Notes under the pieces: model-generated | Told to the model about the DNA's origin: nothing | Databases searched by the model: none | What the model saw: the letters and a program-made list of their open reading frames with translations, nothing else | Made by a program: the position numbers and the translations under genes | Part shown: piece by piece, positions 46,829 to 54,286 of the stretch | Layout: each line of letters starts with the position of its first letter | How positions within the stretch are numbered: the stretch's first letter is position 1 | Assembly: GCF_028689785.1 (NCBI RefSeq) | Contig: NZ_JAQVCN010000011.1 | Coordinates: 17,889 to 81,888, forward strand | From: Zoogloea sp. | GTDB taxonomy: Bacteria > Pseudomonadota > Gammaproteobacteria > Burkholderiales > Rhodocyclaceae | Direction: 5' to 3' | DNA length: 64,000 nt

Positions 46829-47125
46829 ATGCGCACCACACTGCTTGTCAGCCTGAGCCTGTTGGGCCTGCTGGGCACCACCCCGAGCCACGCCGTCGAC
46901 GTAGACCTGAGCATTCGGGCACCAGGCGTCTCACTCTATATCGGCGACCGGGATCGCGACGGGCGCTACTGGGACGGTCGCAACTGGCGCGACGAACGCT
47001 GGTGGCACGACAACTGCCATCGCTACGAGAAGCACCGCAAGTTCCGCGGTCATTGCGCCCCTCCAGCCCATCACGACCACCCCTCCCACTGTCCACCGGG
47101 GCAGGCAAAGAAGGGGCGCTGCTGA
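46829..47125 (+). CDS. DUF2502-like small exported protein
   Basis: A 98-residue precursor with a signal peptide (1-22, PSHA) and the DUF2502 (YpeC-like) pattern VDLSIRAPGVSLYIGDRDRD followed by GRYWDGRNWRDERWW. The tail is rich in His and Cys (HHDHPSHCPPGQ), suggesting metal binding. The ATG at 46829 has AGAGG upstream; the frame's earlier GTG at 46799 lacks one. Confidence 0.78.
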   Translation: MRTTLLVSLSLLGLLGTTPSHAVDVDLSIRAPGVSLYIGDRDRDGRYWDGRNWRDERWWHDNCHRYEKHRKFRGHCAPPAHHDHPSHCPPGQAKKGRC

Positions 47126-47134
47126 GGTCGAGCC

Positions 47135-48220
47135 TCAGTGTTCGGCGGCCAGCTGGACGGCCAGTCGCCGAGCCTGGGCAAGGCGTGATGCGCCCCCCTC
47201 CAGGCCATCAATGAAACGCCGGGGGATGCCCGCCAGCCCCACCTGGGCGCCGGCCAGGGCCCCGGCGAGGATGGCCCGGGCCTGGTTCTGCCCGCCACCG
47301 TTGACCGCATGCAGCACGGCCGATTCGAAGTCATCCCGAAAGCGCGCGGCCAGGTAGTAGGCCGCCGGAAACTGGTGATACACCGCACAGGGCATGCCAT
47401 AGACCAGCGACACCTTCCACGCCGGTTCGATGCGGATGCCCGGGTCGTAGGCTGCCGCGGCCATGGCCGACGGCCCCAGCAGGGCATCCGGAGAGGGGAA
47501 GCGCCCCGCCACCGCCGCCTCCTGCTCGCCGGGCCGGGGGGCACCGAGACGGCCGCGGGTCACCGCATGAAAGGGCAGTGCTCCGCTCTTGACCCGGGCC
47601 ATCAGCTTGCCTGACAGAGCAGCATCGAGAGCATGCCCCTCCACCAGCATGCCCAGCACCGCACCAAAGGCCACGGTCATGGCCACCACGGTGCCGTCGG
47701 TCTGGGTGAGCAGGGTATTGCGAGTCAGGGCCGCGGCCAGCTCGGCGGGCCGCAAGGCATAGCGCACGGCAATGGCCAGCCCCCGCTCGGCGGCCTCGGT
47801 GGTGTCGGCATTGCCGCCACACTGGCCCCAGGGCAGGCCCTCGCCCACCCGGCGGCGCCAGGCCTCGCGCATCGACTGGCTGGTGTAGCCGCCTGGCCCG
47901 GCCATCGGTGTCCCGTCGATGTGCGGAAAGAAGTCCTCGTCCAGCCGACGGCAGAAGTCCGCCTCGTCGTAAGCCCCCCGAGCCACCAACGAATCCAGCG
48001 TCAGGGCCAGCAGTACGCCGGCCTGGGAGGCCTGGCCCGCTTTCAGACCGGCGTGGTAACGCCCGGGGCGCGGGTCGGTGTAGCCGCTGACCCAGTCGCC
48101 GTAGTCGGCGTGGAGTTCAGCCAGGTCGTAATACCAGTGGGGGCCGAGGGCCAGGGCATCGCCGATGAAGGCGCCCATCAGGGCCCCCGCGGCACGGTCC
48201 TGCAGGGATTGGGTGGGCAT
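47135..48220 (-). CDS. ADP-ribosylglycohydrolase family protein
   Basis: A 361-residue alpha-helical protein of the DraG/ARH fold. The N-terminus AAGALMGAFIGDALALGPHW holds the conserved metal-binding GD, a central block CGGNADTTEAAERGLAIAVR replaces the usual NG(S/A)xMR, and VNGGGQNQARAILAGALAGA is the C-terminal block where Mg2+-binding DTD would be expected (here GQN). The divergent metal block makes classical ADP-ribosyl hydrolysis uncertain. Confidence 0.82.
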   Translation of the reverse strand: MPTQSLQDRAAGALMGAFIGDALALGPHWYYDLAELHADYGDWVSGYTDPRPGRYHAGLKAGQASQAGVLLALTLDSLVARGAYDEADFCRRLDEDFFPHIDGTPMAGPGGYTSQSMREAWRRRVGEGLPWGQCGGNADTTEAAERGLAIAVRYALRPAELAAALTRNTLLTQTDGTVVAMTVAFGAVLGMLVEGHALDAALSGKLMARVKSGALPFHAVTRGRLGAPRPGEQEAAVAGRFPSPDALLGPSAMAAAAYDPGIRIEPAWKVSLVYGMPCAVYHQFPAAYYLAARFRDDFESAVLHAVNGGGQNQARAILAGALAGAQVGLAGIPRRFIDGLEGGASRLAQARRLAVQLAAEH

Positions 48221-48244
48221 GGCAGACTCCGCAGCTCAAAACCG

Positions 48245-49321
48245 TCAGACGGCTTTGTCCGGCGCCCGTTCCATCACACCAGCGAAGAACTGCCAGGCCA
48301 GGCGCAGGGCATCGGGGCCTTCCGGATCGGAAAACGCCTGCCCGGCGGCACCACCGCTCCAGGCATGCCCCATCCCATGCACGCGCAGCAGGCGCACATA
48401 GGGCCGGCGCCCCAGCTTCCAGTCCTGGCGGGTGATGCGGCGCCGGCTACCGCGGTTGATCTCTCCACTACTCAGGCTCAACTTCGTTCCCTCGGGGAGC
48501 AGGTCGGCCCACAGACCGGCGGCGGCCTCGGCGTTGGCGTAAGACACCACTGGATCGAAATCCCCATGGATCAGCAGCACGGGCGGGGCGGCACGCCCAT
48601 TGAGGGCCCGGGCGACGGGTTCGGCATCAGGAGAGCGCCGGCCACGCATGGTCTGCCCCGCCTGCAAGGGGGTGACCGCGCTGTAGGGCGCGGCACCGGA
48701 GTGACTGCCTACAGCAACAATGCGATCCGGGAATTCGAGGCCCAGGGTCAAGGCCATCGCGCCCCCGGCCGACAGGCCGAGCGCGCACAGAGGCCCGCCG
48801 ATGCGTGGGTGGGCGCTCACCGCGTGCTCGACGATGGCCATCAGGATGCGGGTCTCCATGCCCACCCGGGCATCGCTGCCGAACCAGTTCCAGCAGCGCT
48901 GGGGGTTGGCCTCCTGGGCCTGCTCGGGCATCAGCACGGCAAAACCGCGCTCCCGGGCCACCGCAGCGCAGCGGGTGGACGCCGCGAAGGCCGCCGTATC
49001 CTGGGCGCAACCATGCAAGAGCAACAGCAGGGGGATCGGGCGGCGGGCACTCGCCCCACTGGGAATGAACAAGCGGTAGCGGCGCATGGCCAGCGGGCCG
49101 AGCCCCCAGCGCCCTTCATGCCAGCGCCCGCCGCTTACCGTGGCCGGTGCGTCGGCAGGGGTGGCAATGCCCGACATGACGTGACGGGCCGAACTGGCCA
49201 GACGGCCACCCGCGGCGATACCCTGGCGGGTGGCCGCCTTGCCGATCTTTGTCGATTGGCGCACCCCGGCACGGGTCAGCTTGAACAGGGCGGAGACAAG
49301 GGGTGACTTGCGACGGGCCAT
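48245..49321 (-). CDS. PHB depolymerase / feruloyl esterase family hydrolase
   Basis: A 358-residue alpha/beta hydrolase. After a basic N-terminal region (1-75) the fold begins YRLFIPSGASARRPIPLLLL, with the oxyanion region LLHGCAQDTAAFAAST, nucleophile Ser in ALGLSAGGAMALTLG, Asp in LLIHGDFDPVVSY and His in RVHGMGHAWSGG. This is the type-1 PHB-depolymerase module. No signal peptide is evident, so an intracellular role is possible. It is downstream of the phasin gene but separated from it by a strong terminator. Confidence 0.85.
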   Translation of the reverse strand: MARRKSPLVSALFKLTRAGVRQSTKIGKAATRQGIAAGGRLASSARHVMSGIATPADAPATVSGGRWHEGRWGLGPLAMRRYRLFIPSGASARRPIPLLLLLHGCAQDTAAFAASTRCAAVARERGFAVLMPEQAQEANPQRCWNWFGSDARVGMETRILMAIVEHAVSAHPRIGGPLCALGLSAGGAMALTLGLEFPDRIVAVGSHSGAAPYSAVTPLQAGQTMRGRRSPDAEPVARALNGRAAPPVLLIHGDFDPVVSYANAEAAAGLWADLLPEGTKLSLSSGEINRGSRRRITRQDWKLGRRPYVRLLRVHGMGHAWSGGAAGQAFSDPEGPDALRLAWQFFAGVMERAPDKAV

Positions 49322-49340
49322 GCGCGGCTCCTCGGAAATG

Positions 49341-49368
49341 CAAAAAAGGCCCCGAAGGGCCTTTTTGC
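49341..49368 (-). terminator. Rho-independent terminator of the phasin gene
   Basis: Arms AAAAAGGCCC/GGGCCTTTTT with T-runs on both strands, between the phasin stop (49396) and the esterase start (49321). It would end phasin transcription and could act in both directions. Confidence 0.88.
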
Positions 49369-49395
49369 GTCAATCCGCAAGGATTGATCGGGTCA

Positions 49396-49974
49396 TCAGG
49401 CAACCTTGAGGGCGCTGGCAGCGGCCTTGGTGCCCTTTTCGACGTTCTCGACGGCAACCAGGGTGGCCTTCTCGACGCTGGCCTGGGCAGCAGCAGCGAC
49501 TTGCTTGGCAGCCTTCTGGGCACCTTCGTAGGCCGAGCTGGCGTTGGCCAGGGCGGTCTTAACAGCCTTGATGGCGGGCTCGGAGCCGGCCGGGGCGTTC
49601 TTGAAGAGGTTTTCCAGGGCGCTATCCACGTTCTTGGACAGGGCAGCGGCTTCGGCCTCGACCAGCTTGGTCAGCTCTTCCTGGGTATCACCACCGATGC
49701 CGGACAGGCTGCGGCCGTAGGCCACGGACTTCTCGACGGCGGGGGTCACGGCGCCCAGGTTCAGGGCGGCCAGGGCCTGCGGGTCCTTGGCGGCGAGCAC
49801 GGCCTTGGAGAAGGCGACGCTGTCGTCAAAGGCGGCGCGGGCGGTAGCCAGGTTCAGGCTGGAAACGCGCTCGACGGCGGTGAAGAGGGTGGTCACGAAG
49901 CTGGTGGCGGACTTCAGGCCGGCTTCAGCGTTGGCTTTGGAGGCGGCGACGATTTGCTCGGGGGTAACGGACAT
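49396..49974 (-). CDS. Phasin family protein
   Basis: A 192-residue, all-helical, alanine-rich protein that coats polyhydroxyalkanoate granules. It has the Phasin_2-type start SVTPEQIVAASKANAEAGLK and long amphipathic helices. The gene is preceded by a striking inverted repeat (50036-50079) and followed by a strong terminator, as expected for a highly expressed single gene. ATG with GGAGAT upstream. Confidence 0.92.
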   Translation of the reverse strand: MSVTPEQIVAASKANAEAGLKSATSFVTTLFTAVERVSSLNLATARAAFDDSVAFSKAVLAAKDPQALAALNLGAVTPAVEKSVAYGRSLSGIGGDTQEELTKLVEAEAAALSKNVDSALENLFKNAPAGSEPAIKAVKTALANASSAYEGAQKAAKQVAAAAQASVEKATLVAVENVEKGTKAAASALKVA

Positions 49975-50035
49975 GATGATCTCCTCAAGTGGGTTGGCTT
50001 GCGATCACCGAAAATGATTCGGCATGGCGCTATGT

Positions 50036-50079
50036 TGCACCGCACAAAAAGAGAATGCAAGCGCTTTTTGTGCGGTGCA
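50036..50079. promoter_or_regulatory. 16-bp inverted repeat in the phasin promoter
   Basis: TGCACCGCACAAAAAG and CTTTTTGTGCGGTGCA are perfect complements around a 12-base spacer, 62 bases upstream of the phasin start. Each arm holds a TTGTGCGGTGCA-like unit, resembling the TGC-rich sites to which PhaR-type PHB regulators are known to bind. It may also end the flavin reductase transcript, but it is located beyond that gene's stop on the same strand with a T-rich arm. Confidence 0.6.
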
Positions 50080-50116
50080 CAAAATATTTTGGGTGCGCCT
50101 GCCCACACACCCCGCA

Positions 50117-50695
50117 TCACGCCTTGCGGTCCACCTCGAAGGCCTCTCCGGTGGCAAAGAACTGCCCGCCGGAAACGTAGTGAATACTGCTGCGGCCCTG
50201 TTCCGGAAAATGCCAGCGGCCGGCCGAATACATGTCGGAGTCAGCCCAGGCCGCCACTACCTCCCCCAGGAAGAGATCATAGGTGCGCTGGATGTGCGGC
50301 TCGTCGATCACCCGGCACTCAAGCCAGCCAATGCACCCCGCCGGCAGGGGCACCTGGACCTGGCTGGCCGGCAGCACATCCAGGCCCAGCGCCTCGAACT
50401 TGTCGCCCTCGCGCCCCGAGCACGACCCGGCGGCGAGGGTTCGCTCAGCCAGGTCACGGCCGGGGATGGCAAGCACGAACTGGCCTGAGGCTTCGATCAG
50501 CTCGCGGGTCAGGGTGGCCTTGTCGATGACCACTGCCACCTTGGGCGGATCGAAGTCGAGGGGCATGTTCCAGGCCGCCGCCATTACGTTGCGGCGGTCA
50601 CCATGGGCAGACGAGACCAGCACCGTGGGGCCGTGGTTCAGCAGGCGGTAAGCTTGGGAAAGAGGAACGGACTGGAAGGGAGACGGGGCGATCAT
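50117..50695 (-). CDS. Flavin reductase-like FMN-binding protein
   Basis: A 192-residue split-barrel flavoprotein: VLVSSAHGDRRNVMAAAWNM is the FMN phosphate-binding region, followed by VVIDKATLTRELIEASGQFV. The family includes NAD(P)H:flavin reductases and FMN chaperones. It starts 16 bases after the speD stop on the same strand and could be the last gene of the polyamine-type operon, but its relation to that pathway is unknown. Confidence 0.85.
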   Translation of the reverse strand: MIAPSPFQSVPLSQAYRLLNHGPTVLVSSAHGDRRNVMAAAWNMPLDFDPPKVAVVIDKATLTRELIEASGQFVLAIPGRDLAERTLAAGSCSGREGDKFEALGLDVLPASQVQVPLPAGCIGWLECRVIDEPHIQRTYDLFLGEVVAAWADSDMYSAGRWHFPEQGRSSIHYVSGGQFFATGEAFEVDRKA

Positions 50696-50711
50696 GATGA
50701 AGCAGAATGAC

Positions 50712-51086
50712 TCAAGTCGGTAAGGGGAGCTGACCGCGGGGCATATCCCGACAGTTGACGGACGCCGGACACAGGGCAGCGGCGATGACCTGTACCGCCC
50801 GCTCCGGCCGCGCGGCGCCGCACATGAACACATCCAGCGCGGCAAAACCGTGCTCGGGCCAAGTATGGATGCTGATATGGGACTCCTGCAGCAGCAGCAC
50901 GCCCGTGACGCCCAGCCCCGGACCGAAGGGGTGGAAATGCCCGCCCACCGGCGTGGCACCGGCGGCCCGGGCGGCTTCACGCAGCAGGGTCTCGATGGCG
51001 AGGGTGTCGTACAGGCGCTCGGCGGCCACCCCATGGAAGTCGGCCAGCAGATGCAGCCCCTTGGGCAGATGAACGTCGGTACTCAC
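50712..51086 (-). CDS. speD: S-adenosylmethionine decarboxylase proenzyme
   Basis: A 124-residue bacterial class 1B AdoMet decarboxylase. The self-cleavage site is in LQESHISIHTWPE, where the Ser becomes the pyruvoyl group, and the proton donor Cys lies in LDVFMCG. It makes decarboxylated AdoMet, the aminopropyl donor for spermidine-type products. The GTG start overlaps the stop of the 53-residue membrane peptide (GTGA), so it is translationally coupled to the DUF350/SPFH/DUF4178 genes. Confidence 0.93.
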   Translation of the reverse strand: MSTDVHLPKGLHLLADFHGVAAERLYDTLAIETLLREAARAAGATPVGGHFHPFGPGLGVTGVLLLQESHISIHTWPEHGFAALDVFMCGAARPERAVQVIAAALCPASVNCRDMPRGQLPLPT

Positions 51087-51244
51087 TTGTGCCCCCCACC
51101 GCCGGACGACCAGCTGCCGGAACCGCTGCCACCACTACGGCTCCAGCTGCGACCACTGCTGTGGTCACTGACATGCTCAAGGTTGATGAGCGTGACCATC
51201 ACCAGCACGACCACCCCGAGAACGATATACCCCATGCGTGACAT
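51083..51244 (-). CDS. Small single-helix membrane peptide, 53 residues
   Basis: Start ATG at 51244, stop at 51083, 53 residues. An N-terminal membrane helix (MGYIVLGVVVLVMVTLINLE) is followed by a Ser/Gly-rich tail with spaced tryptophans (SGRSWSRSGGSGSGSW) and GGGGHK. It sits three bases after the DUF4178 stop and overlaps speD by four bases, so its position is fixed by coupling on both sides. Gly/Ser-rich anchored tails of this kind accompany SPFH/TPM-type membrane complexes. Function unknown. Confidence 0.75.
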   Translation of the reverse strand: MSRMGYIVLGVVVLVMVTLINLEHVSDHSSGRSWSRSGGSGSGSWSSGGGGHK

Positions 51245-51247
51245 CGC

Positions 51248-52723
51248 TCAGTCGTCCAGTAGATCGGTGTAAACCGGAAGCCACAGGATGCCGACGGCGA
51301 TGAAGATCAGCATCCAGCTGTATAGCCCCCCCATGAAGGCAATGGGCACATTCACCAGCAGGACCAGTACCGTGAACACCCAGGCCAAGGGGCGTAGGGT
51401 GTCCCGGTCGATCCGCGTACTGTTGCCCGCAAGGGCGCTGAGGGCGGCCGGCGCAGTGATGCGCCCCTTCTTGCCGAACCAGCCATCGACGGTGGCAGCC
51501 GGCACCCGCTGGGCCAGGGACCAGCCCAGCTCGGACGGGCTGCGCTCGCTGGTGAGGGTGCCGCGGCTGCCCCGGTAGTCGGTGATGGAGACGCGGTCGC
51601 CGACCTTCACCCGCCAGTTGAAGGCGCCGGCGGCCCGCACCACCTCGGCACCATAGGCCTGCATGCGGGTGTAGGCCGCGCCCTCATGGCGCACGGCGCT
51701 GGACGACACGGACTCCGGCCAGGTATCGAGCACCCGCACCTTGTCCCAGCCGGCCGTCGACTCCACCAGCCACAGAAAGCCGGCGCTCTCGTTGAACAGC
51801 AGATACTCGGTCCACTCTTCCGCCGCGCCGGTTTCACGGCATTTCATCAGGCCGATCAAGGTCCAGGGCTTGCCGTCGATGCGGGCCTCGTCGCCCAGGG
51901 ACAGGGTGGTGGCCAGCATGGCCTCCCGGCGGCTGGCATCCATCAACTCGGCAGTGCCGGTGGTGGCGTCGCTCTCGGTGCCGCAGGCCGGGCAATGCAG
52001 ATGGGCTGCCACCGCCGGACGCCAGGCGATGGATGCGCCACAGGCCGGGCAAGCCAGGGTCGCCGCCTTGCCCTTGAGGCGGCCGGCGCTGCCGGTGATC
52101 TCGTCGGGTGAGCGCAGCAACTGGCAGCGCAGATCCTCCAGTTGCACGGCCTTGCCCGCATAGCGGCGGGGCTTGGGGCCTTCGGAATAATCCAGGGTGA
52201 GGAAGCGCACGCCCTGGCGATAGTCCGCCACCTTCGCCTGCCAGCCGGGGCCGACCTGGAAGGGCAGCTCGCCCTCGCCGGCAGTGCAGCGCGCGGTACG
52301 CAGGTCGGACGCGGTGAAGGTGGCGCCGTCCCAGGCGTACTGCCCGCCCGGCACGATCTGGCCGAAGGGCGGGGCGTCGTCGGCCAGCCCGGTGTCGAGG
52401 GTCACCGCGTACTGGCCGGAGGCATCCGACAGCCAGCCTGCGCTGCCGTCGTCGAAGAGGATGTACCACTCGTTCCAGAAGCCATCCTCGTAGCGCAGCT
52501 GGATGCGCCCGACCACGCCGAAGGCCTGGCCGGCATACATGCCCGAGGTGGTGATGCGGATGGGCGAGTAGTCTTCCAGCACCACCGCCATCTTGCCCGC
52601 ATCGCGCACCGCCTCGCCCTCCCGCAGCAGGGTGCTGCGGCAGTACTCGCACACGGCCATGGCCGAGGTGGCCGAACGGAAGGCGACCTCCGCGCCGCAG
52701 CTGGGGCAGGCGAGCTTGAACAC
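51248..52723 (-). CDS. Double DUF4178 protein with two zinc ribbons and C-terminal helices
   Basis: A 491-residue protein. Zinc ribbon 1 (CPSCGAEVAF...CEYCRS, about 6-33), first DUF4178 domain (about 50-195: IRLRYEDGFWNEWYILFDDG-like core GFWNEWYILFDDGSAGWLSD), zinc ribbon 2 (CPACGASIAW...CPACGTE, about 225-250), second DUF4178 domain (about 275-405: AEEWTEYLLFNESAGFLWLV), then two membrane helices at about 440-485. DUF4178 proteins recur with DUF350, SPFH proteins and AdoMet decarboxylase. Function is unknown, perhaps a membrane-linked adaptor. Confidence 0.85.
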   Translation of the reverse strand: MFKLACPSCGAEVAFRSATSAMAVCEYCRSTLLREGEAVRDAGKMAVVLEDYSPIRITTSGMYAGQAFGVVGRIQLRYEDGFWNEWYILFDDGSAGWLSDASGQYAVTLDTGLADDAPPFGQIVPGGQYAWDGATFTASDLRTARCTAGEGELPFQVGPGWQAKVADYRQGVRFLTLDYSEGPKPRRYAGKAVQLEDLRCQLLRSPDEITGSAGRLKGKAATLACPACGASIAWRPAVAAHLHCPACGTESDATTGTAELMDASRREAMLATTLSLGDEARIDGKPWTLIGLMKCRETGAAEEWTEYLLFNESAGFLWLVESTAGWDKVRVLDTWPESVSSSAVRHEGAAYTRMQAYGAEVVRAAGAFNWRVKVGDRVSITDYRGSRGTLTSERSPSELGWSLAQRVPAATVDGWFGKKGRITAPAALSALAGNSTRIDRDTLRPLAWVFTVLVLLVNVPIAFMGGLYSWMLIFIAVGILWLPVYTDLLDD

Positions 52724-52730
52724 CCGAGGC

Positions 52731-53747
52731 TTATCCGATCAGCTTCTTGAGGATCTCCGCCTTGGCGGAATCGTAGTCGGCCTGGGTCACCAGGCCCTTG
52801 TCGAGAAGCGCCTTGAGCTTGCCCAGGCGGGCTTCCGGATCGTCGCCGCCCGCTGCCGCCGGCGATGCGGGGGCGGCAGCCGGCGCCTGGCTGCCGCGCA
52901 GGGCATCCATCATCACCTGCCCCATGCCCACCCCAGCCGCCAGGCCGGCGCCCACGCCCGCCAGGCCACCTTCGTTCTGGGCCGCCAGGGGCACCGAGTT
53001 GGCCACCTGGTACTGGGTGTACTTGCCCAGGTCGCCCACCATGCCCATGGAGATGCGGGTGTCGATGGCCTTCTGCAGCTCCTCGGGCAGGGAGATGTTC
53101 TCCACCGCGAAGTTGTCCAGGCTCAGGCCGTAGCGCTCAAAGGTGGGCGTCATGGCCTCGCGCATGCGTTCGGCCAGCAGCACCTGGTTGGCAGCCATGT
53201 CCAGGAAGGGCACGTCCGAACCACCCAGGGTGGCGCTCATGGTCGCCACCACCAGGTTGCGCAGCTGCTGCTCCAGCTCGTCCACGGTGTATTCGGCGCG
53301 GGTGCCGCTGATCTCGGTGAAGAACCTGCGCGGATCGGCCAGCTTGTAGGAATACATGCCGAAGGCACGCAGACGCACCATGCCGAAATCCTTGTCGCGA
53401 AGGGTGATCGGCTGGGGCGTGCCCCACTTGCGACCGAGCTGCAGGCGGGTGCTGAAGAAGTAAACGTCGGACTTGAAGGGCGACTCGAAGAGCTTGTCCC
53501 AGTTCTTCAGGTTGGTCAGCACCGGAATGGTCTGGGTGGTGAGCGTGTGCATGCCCGGCCCGAACACGTCGGCCACCTTGCCTTCATTGACGAAGACAGC
53601 CATCTGCGAGTCCCGTACGGTCAGACTCGCCCCGTACTGGATTTCGAAATCCTCCATGGGATAACGCCAGGCCAGGGTACCGTCGGCATCCTCGTTCCAC
53701 TGGAGAACGTCGATAAACTGCTTCTTGATGAAGGATCCGATGCTCAT
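52731..53747 (-). CDS. SPFH/band-7 domain protein with C-terminal SHOCT domain
   Basis: A 338-residue protein. The SPFH domain spans about 25-235 (DFEIQYGASLTVRDSQMAVF, GPGMHTLTTQTIPVL, FTEISGTRAEYTVDELEQQL) and is of the virion-core-protein-like type without an N-terminal membrane helix. A Gly/Ala-rich linker with VGMGQVMMDALRG follows, and a SHOCT helix pair closes the protein (DDPEARLGKLKALLDKGLVT). SPFH proteins assemble on membrane microdomains. Seven bases separate it from DUF4178, so the two are probably co-translated. Confidence 0.88.
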   Translation of the reverse strand: MSIGSFIKKQFIDVLQWNEDADGTLAWRYPMEDFEIQYGASLTVRDSQMAVFVNEGKVADVFGPGMHTLTTQTIPVLTNLKNWDKLFESPFKSDVYFFSTRLQLGRKWGTPQPITLRDKDFGMVRLRAFGMYSYKLADPRRFFTEISGTRAEYTVDELEQQLRNLVVATMSATLGGSDVPFLDMAANQVLLAERMREAMTPTFERYGLSLDNFAVENISLPEELQKAIDTRISMGMVGDLGKYTQYQVANSVPLAAQNEGGLAGVGAGLAAGVGMGQVMMDALRGSQAPAAAPASPAAAGGDDPEARLGKLKALLDKGLVTQADYDSAKAEILKKLIG

Positions 53748-53816
53748 GTTTGCTCCCGAGCTTGATTGTTCAGATATGGGGTGGCCACGGACGCCAAACG
53801 TCCGGCGCCGGGGATG

Positions 53817-54203
53817 TCACGACATGCAGGCGGCGTTGAGAATGCCGACCACCAGCGCCACCATGCCGGCAAAGGCGCCAGCAGCCACGTTGTTGGCGGC
53901 AAGCTGTTCAGGCAGCCGCGGCACCAGCCGGCCCAGCAGCACATAGGCGAGCAGCTGCACCGACAGCCCCGCCACGCTCCACACCAGGAACAGCTGCAAA
54001 CTGTCGTTGTGAAGGATGCTCGAAGCCACGGTGAGGGAAAAACCGATAACAGCCCCCCCGAGCGACAAGGCCGGCGCAACAATGCCCTGGCGAATCAGGG
54101 ACAGCTCGCAAAAGGGCGTGACCCGCAGATAGATGTTGGCGAAAACCAGCACCATGAACAGGCCGGACAGCAGATGCACAACGTAATTGTAGAGCGGCTC
54201 CAT
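53817..54203 (-). CDS. DUF350 (YjfL-like) membrane protein
   Basis: A 128-residue inner-membrane protein with four helices in two DUF350 repeats: LLSGLFMVLVFANIYLRVTP, APALSLGGAVIGFSLTVASS (the conserved GGxxxGF), LFLVWSVAGLSVQLLAYVLL, and NVAAGAFAGMVALVVGILNA. It is the first gene of the minus-strand operon, divergent from the spermidine-synthase-like gene by 83 bases. DUF350 proteins are recurrent partners of polyamine-type genes; their activity is not known. Confidence 0.87.
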   Translation of the reverse strand: MEPLYNYVVHLLSGLFMVLVFANIYLRVTPFCELSLIRQGIVAPALSLGGAVIGFSLTVASSILHNDSLQLFLVWSVAGLSVQLLAYVLLGRLVPRLPEQLAANNVAAGAFAGMVALVVGILNAACMS

Positions 54204-54286
54204 CAGCGGAATCCTCGGCGACCGGGCCAGTATTTAGCCAGCATTCCCCGTGCCCGGCAAGCGCTTTCCGGGTAGAGTCCGCAGCC

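Noticed and set aside
47633..49306. A 557-residue plus-strand frame across two minus-strand genes
   Set aside because: It crosses the gap between two recognised genes and contains no domain.
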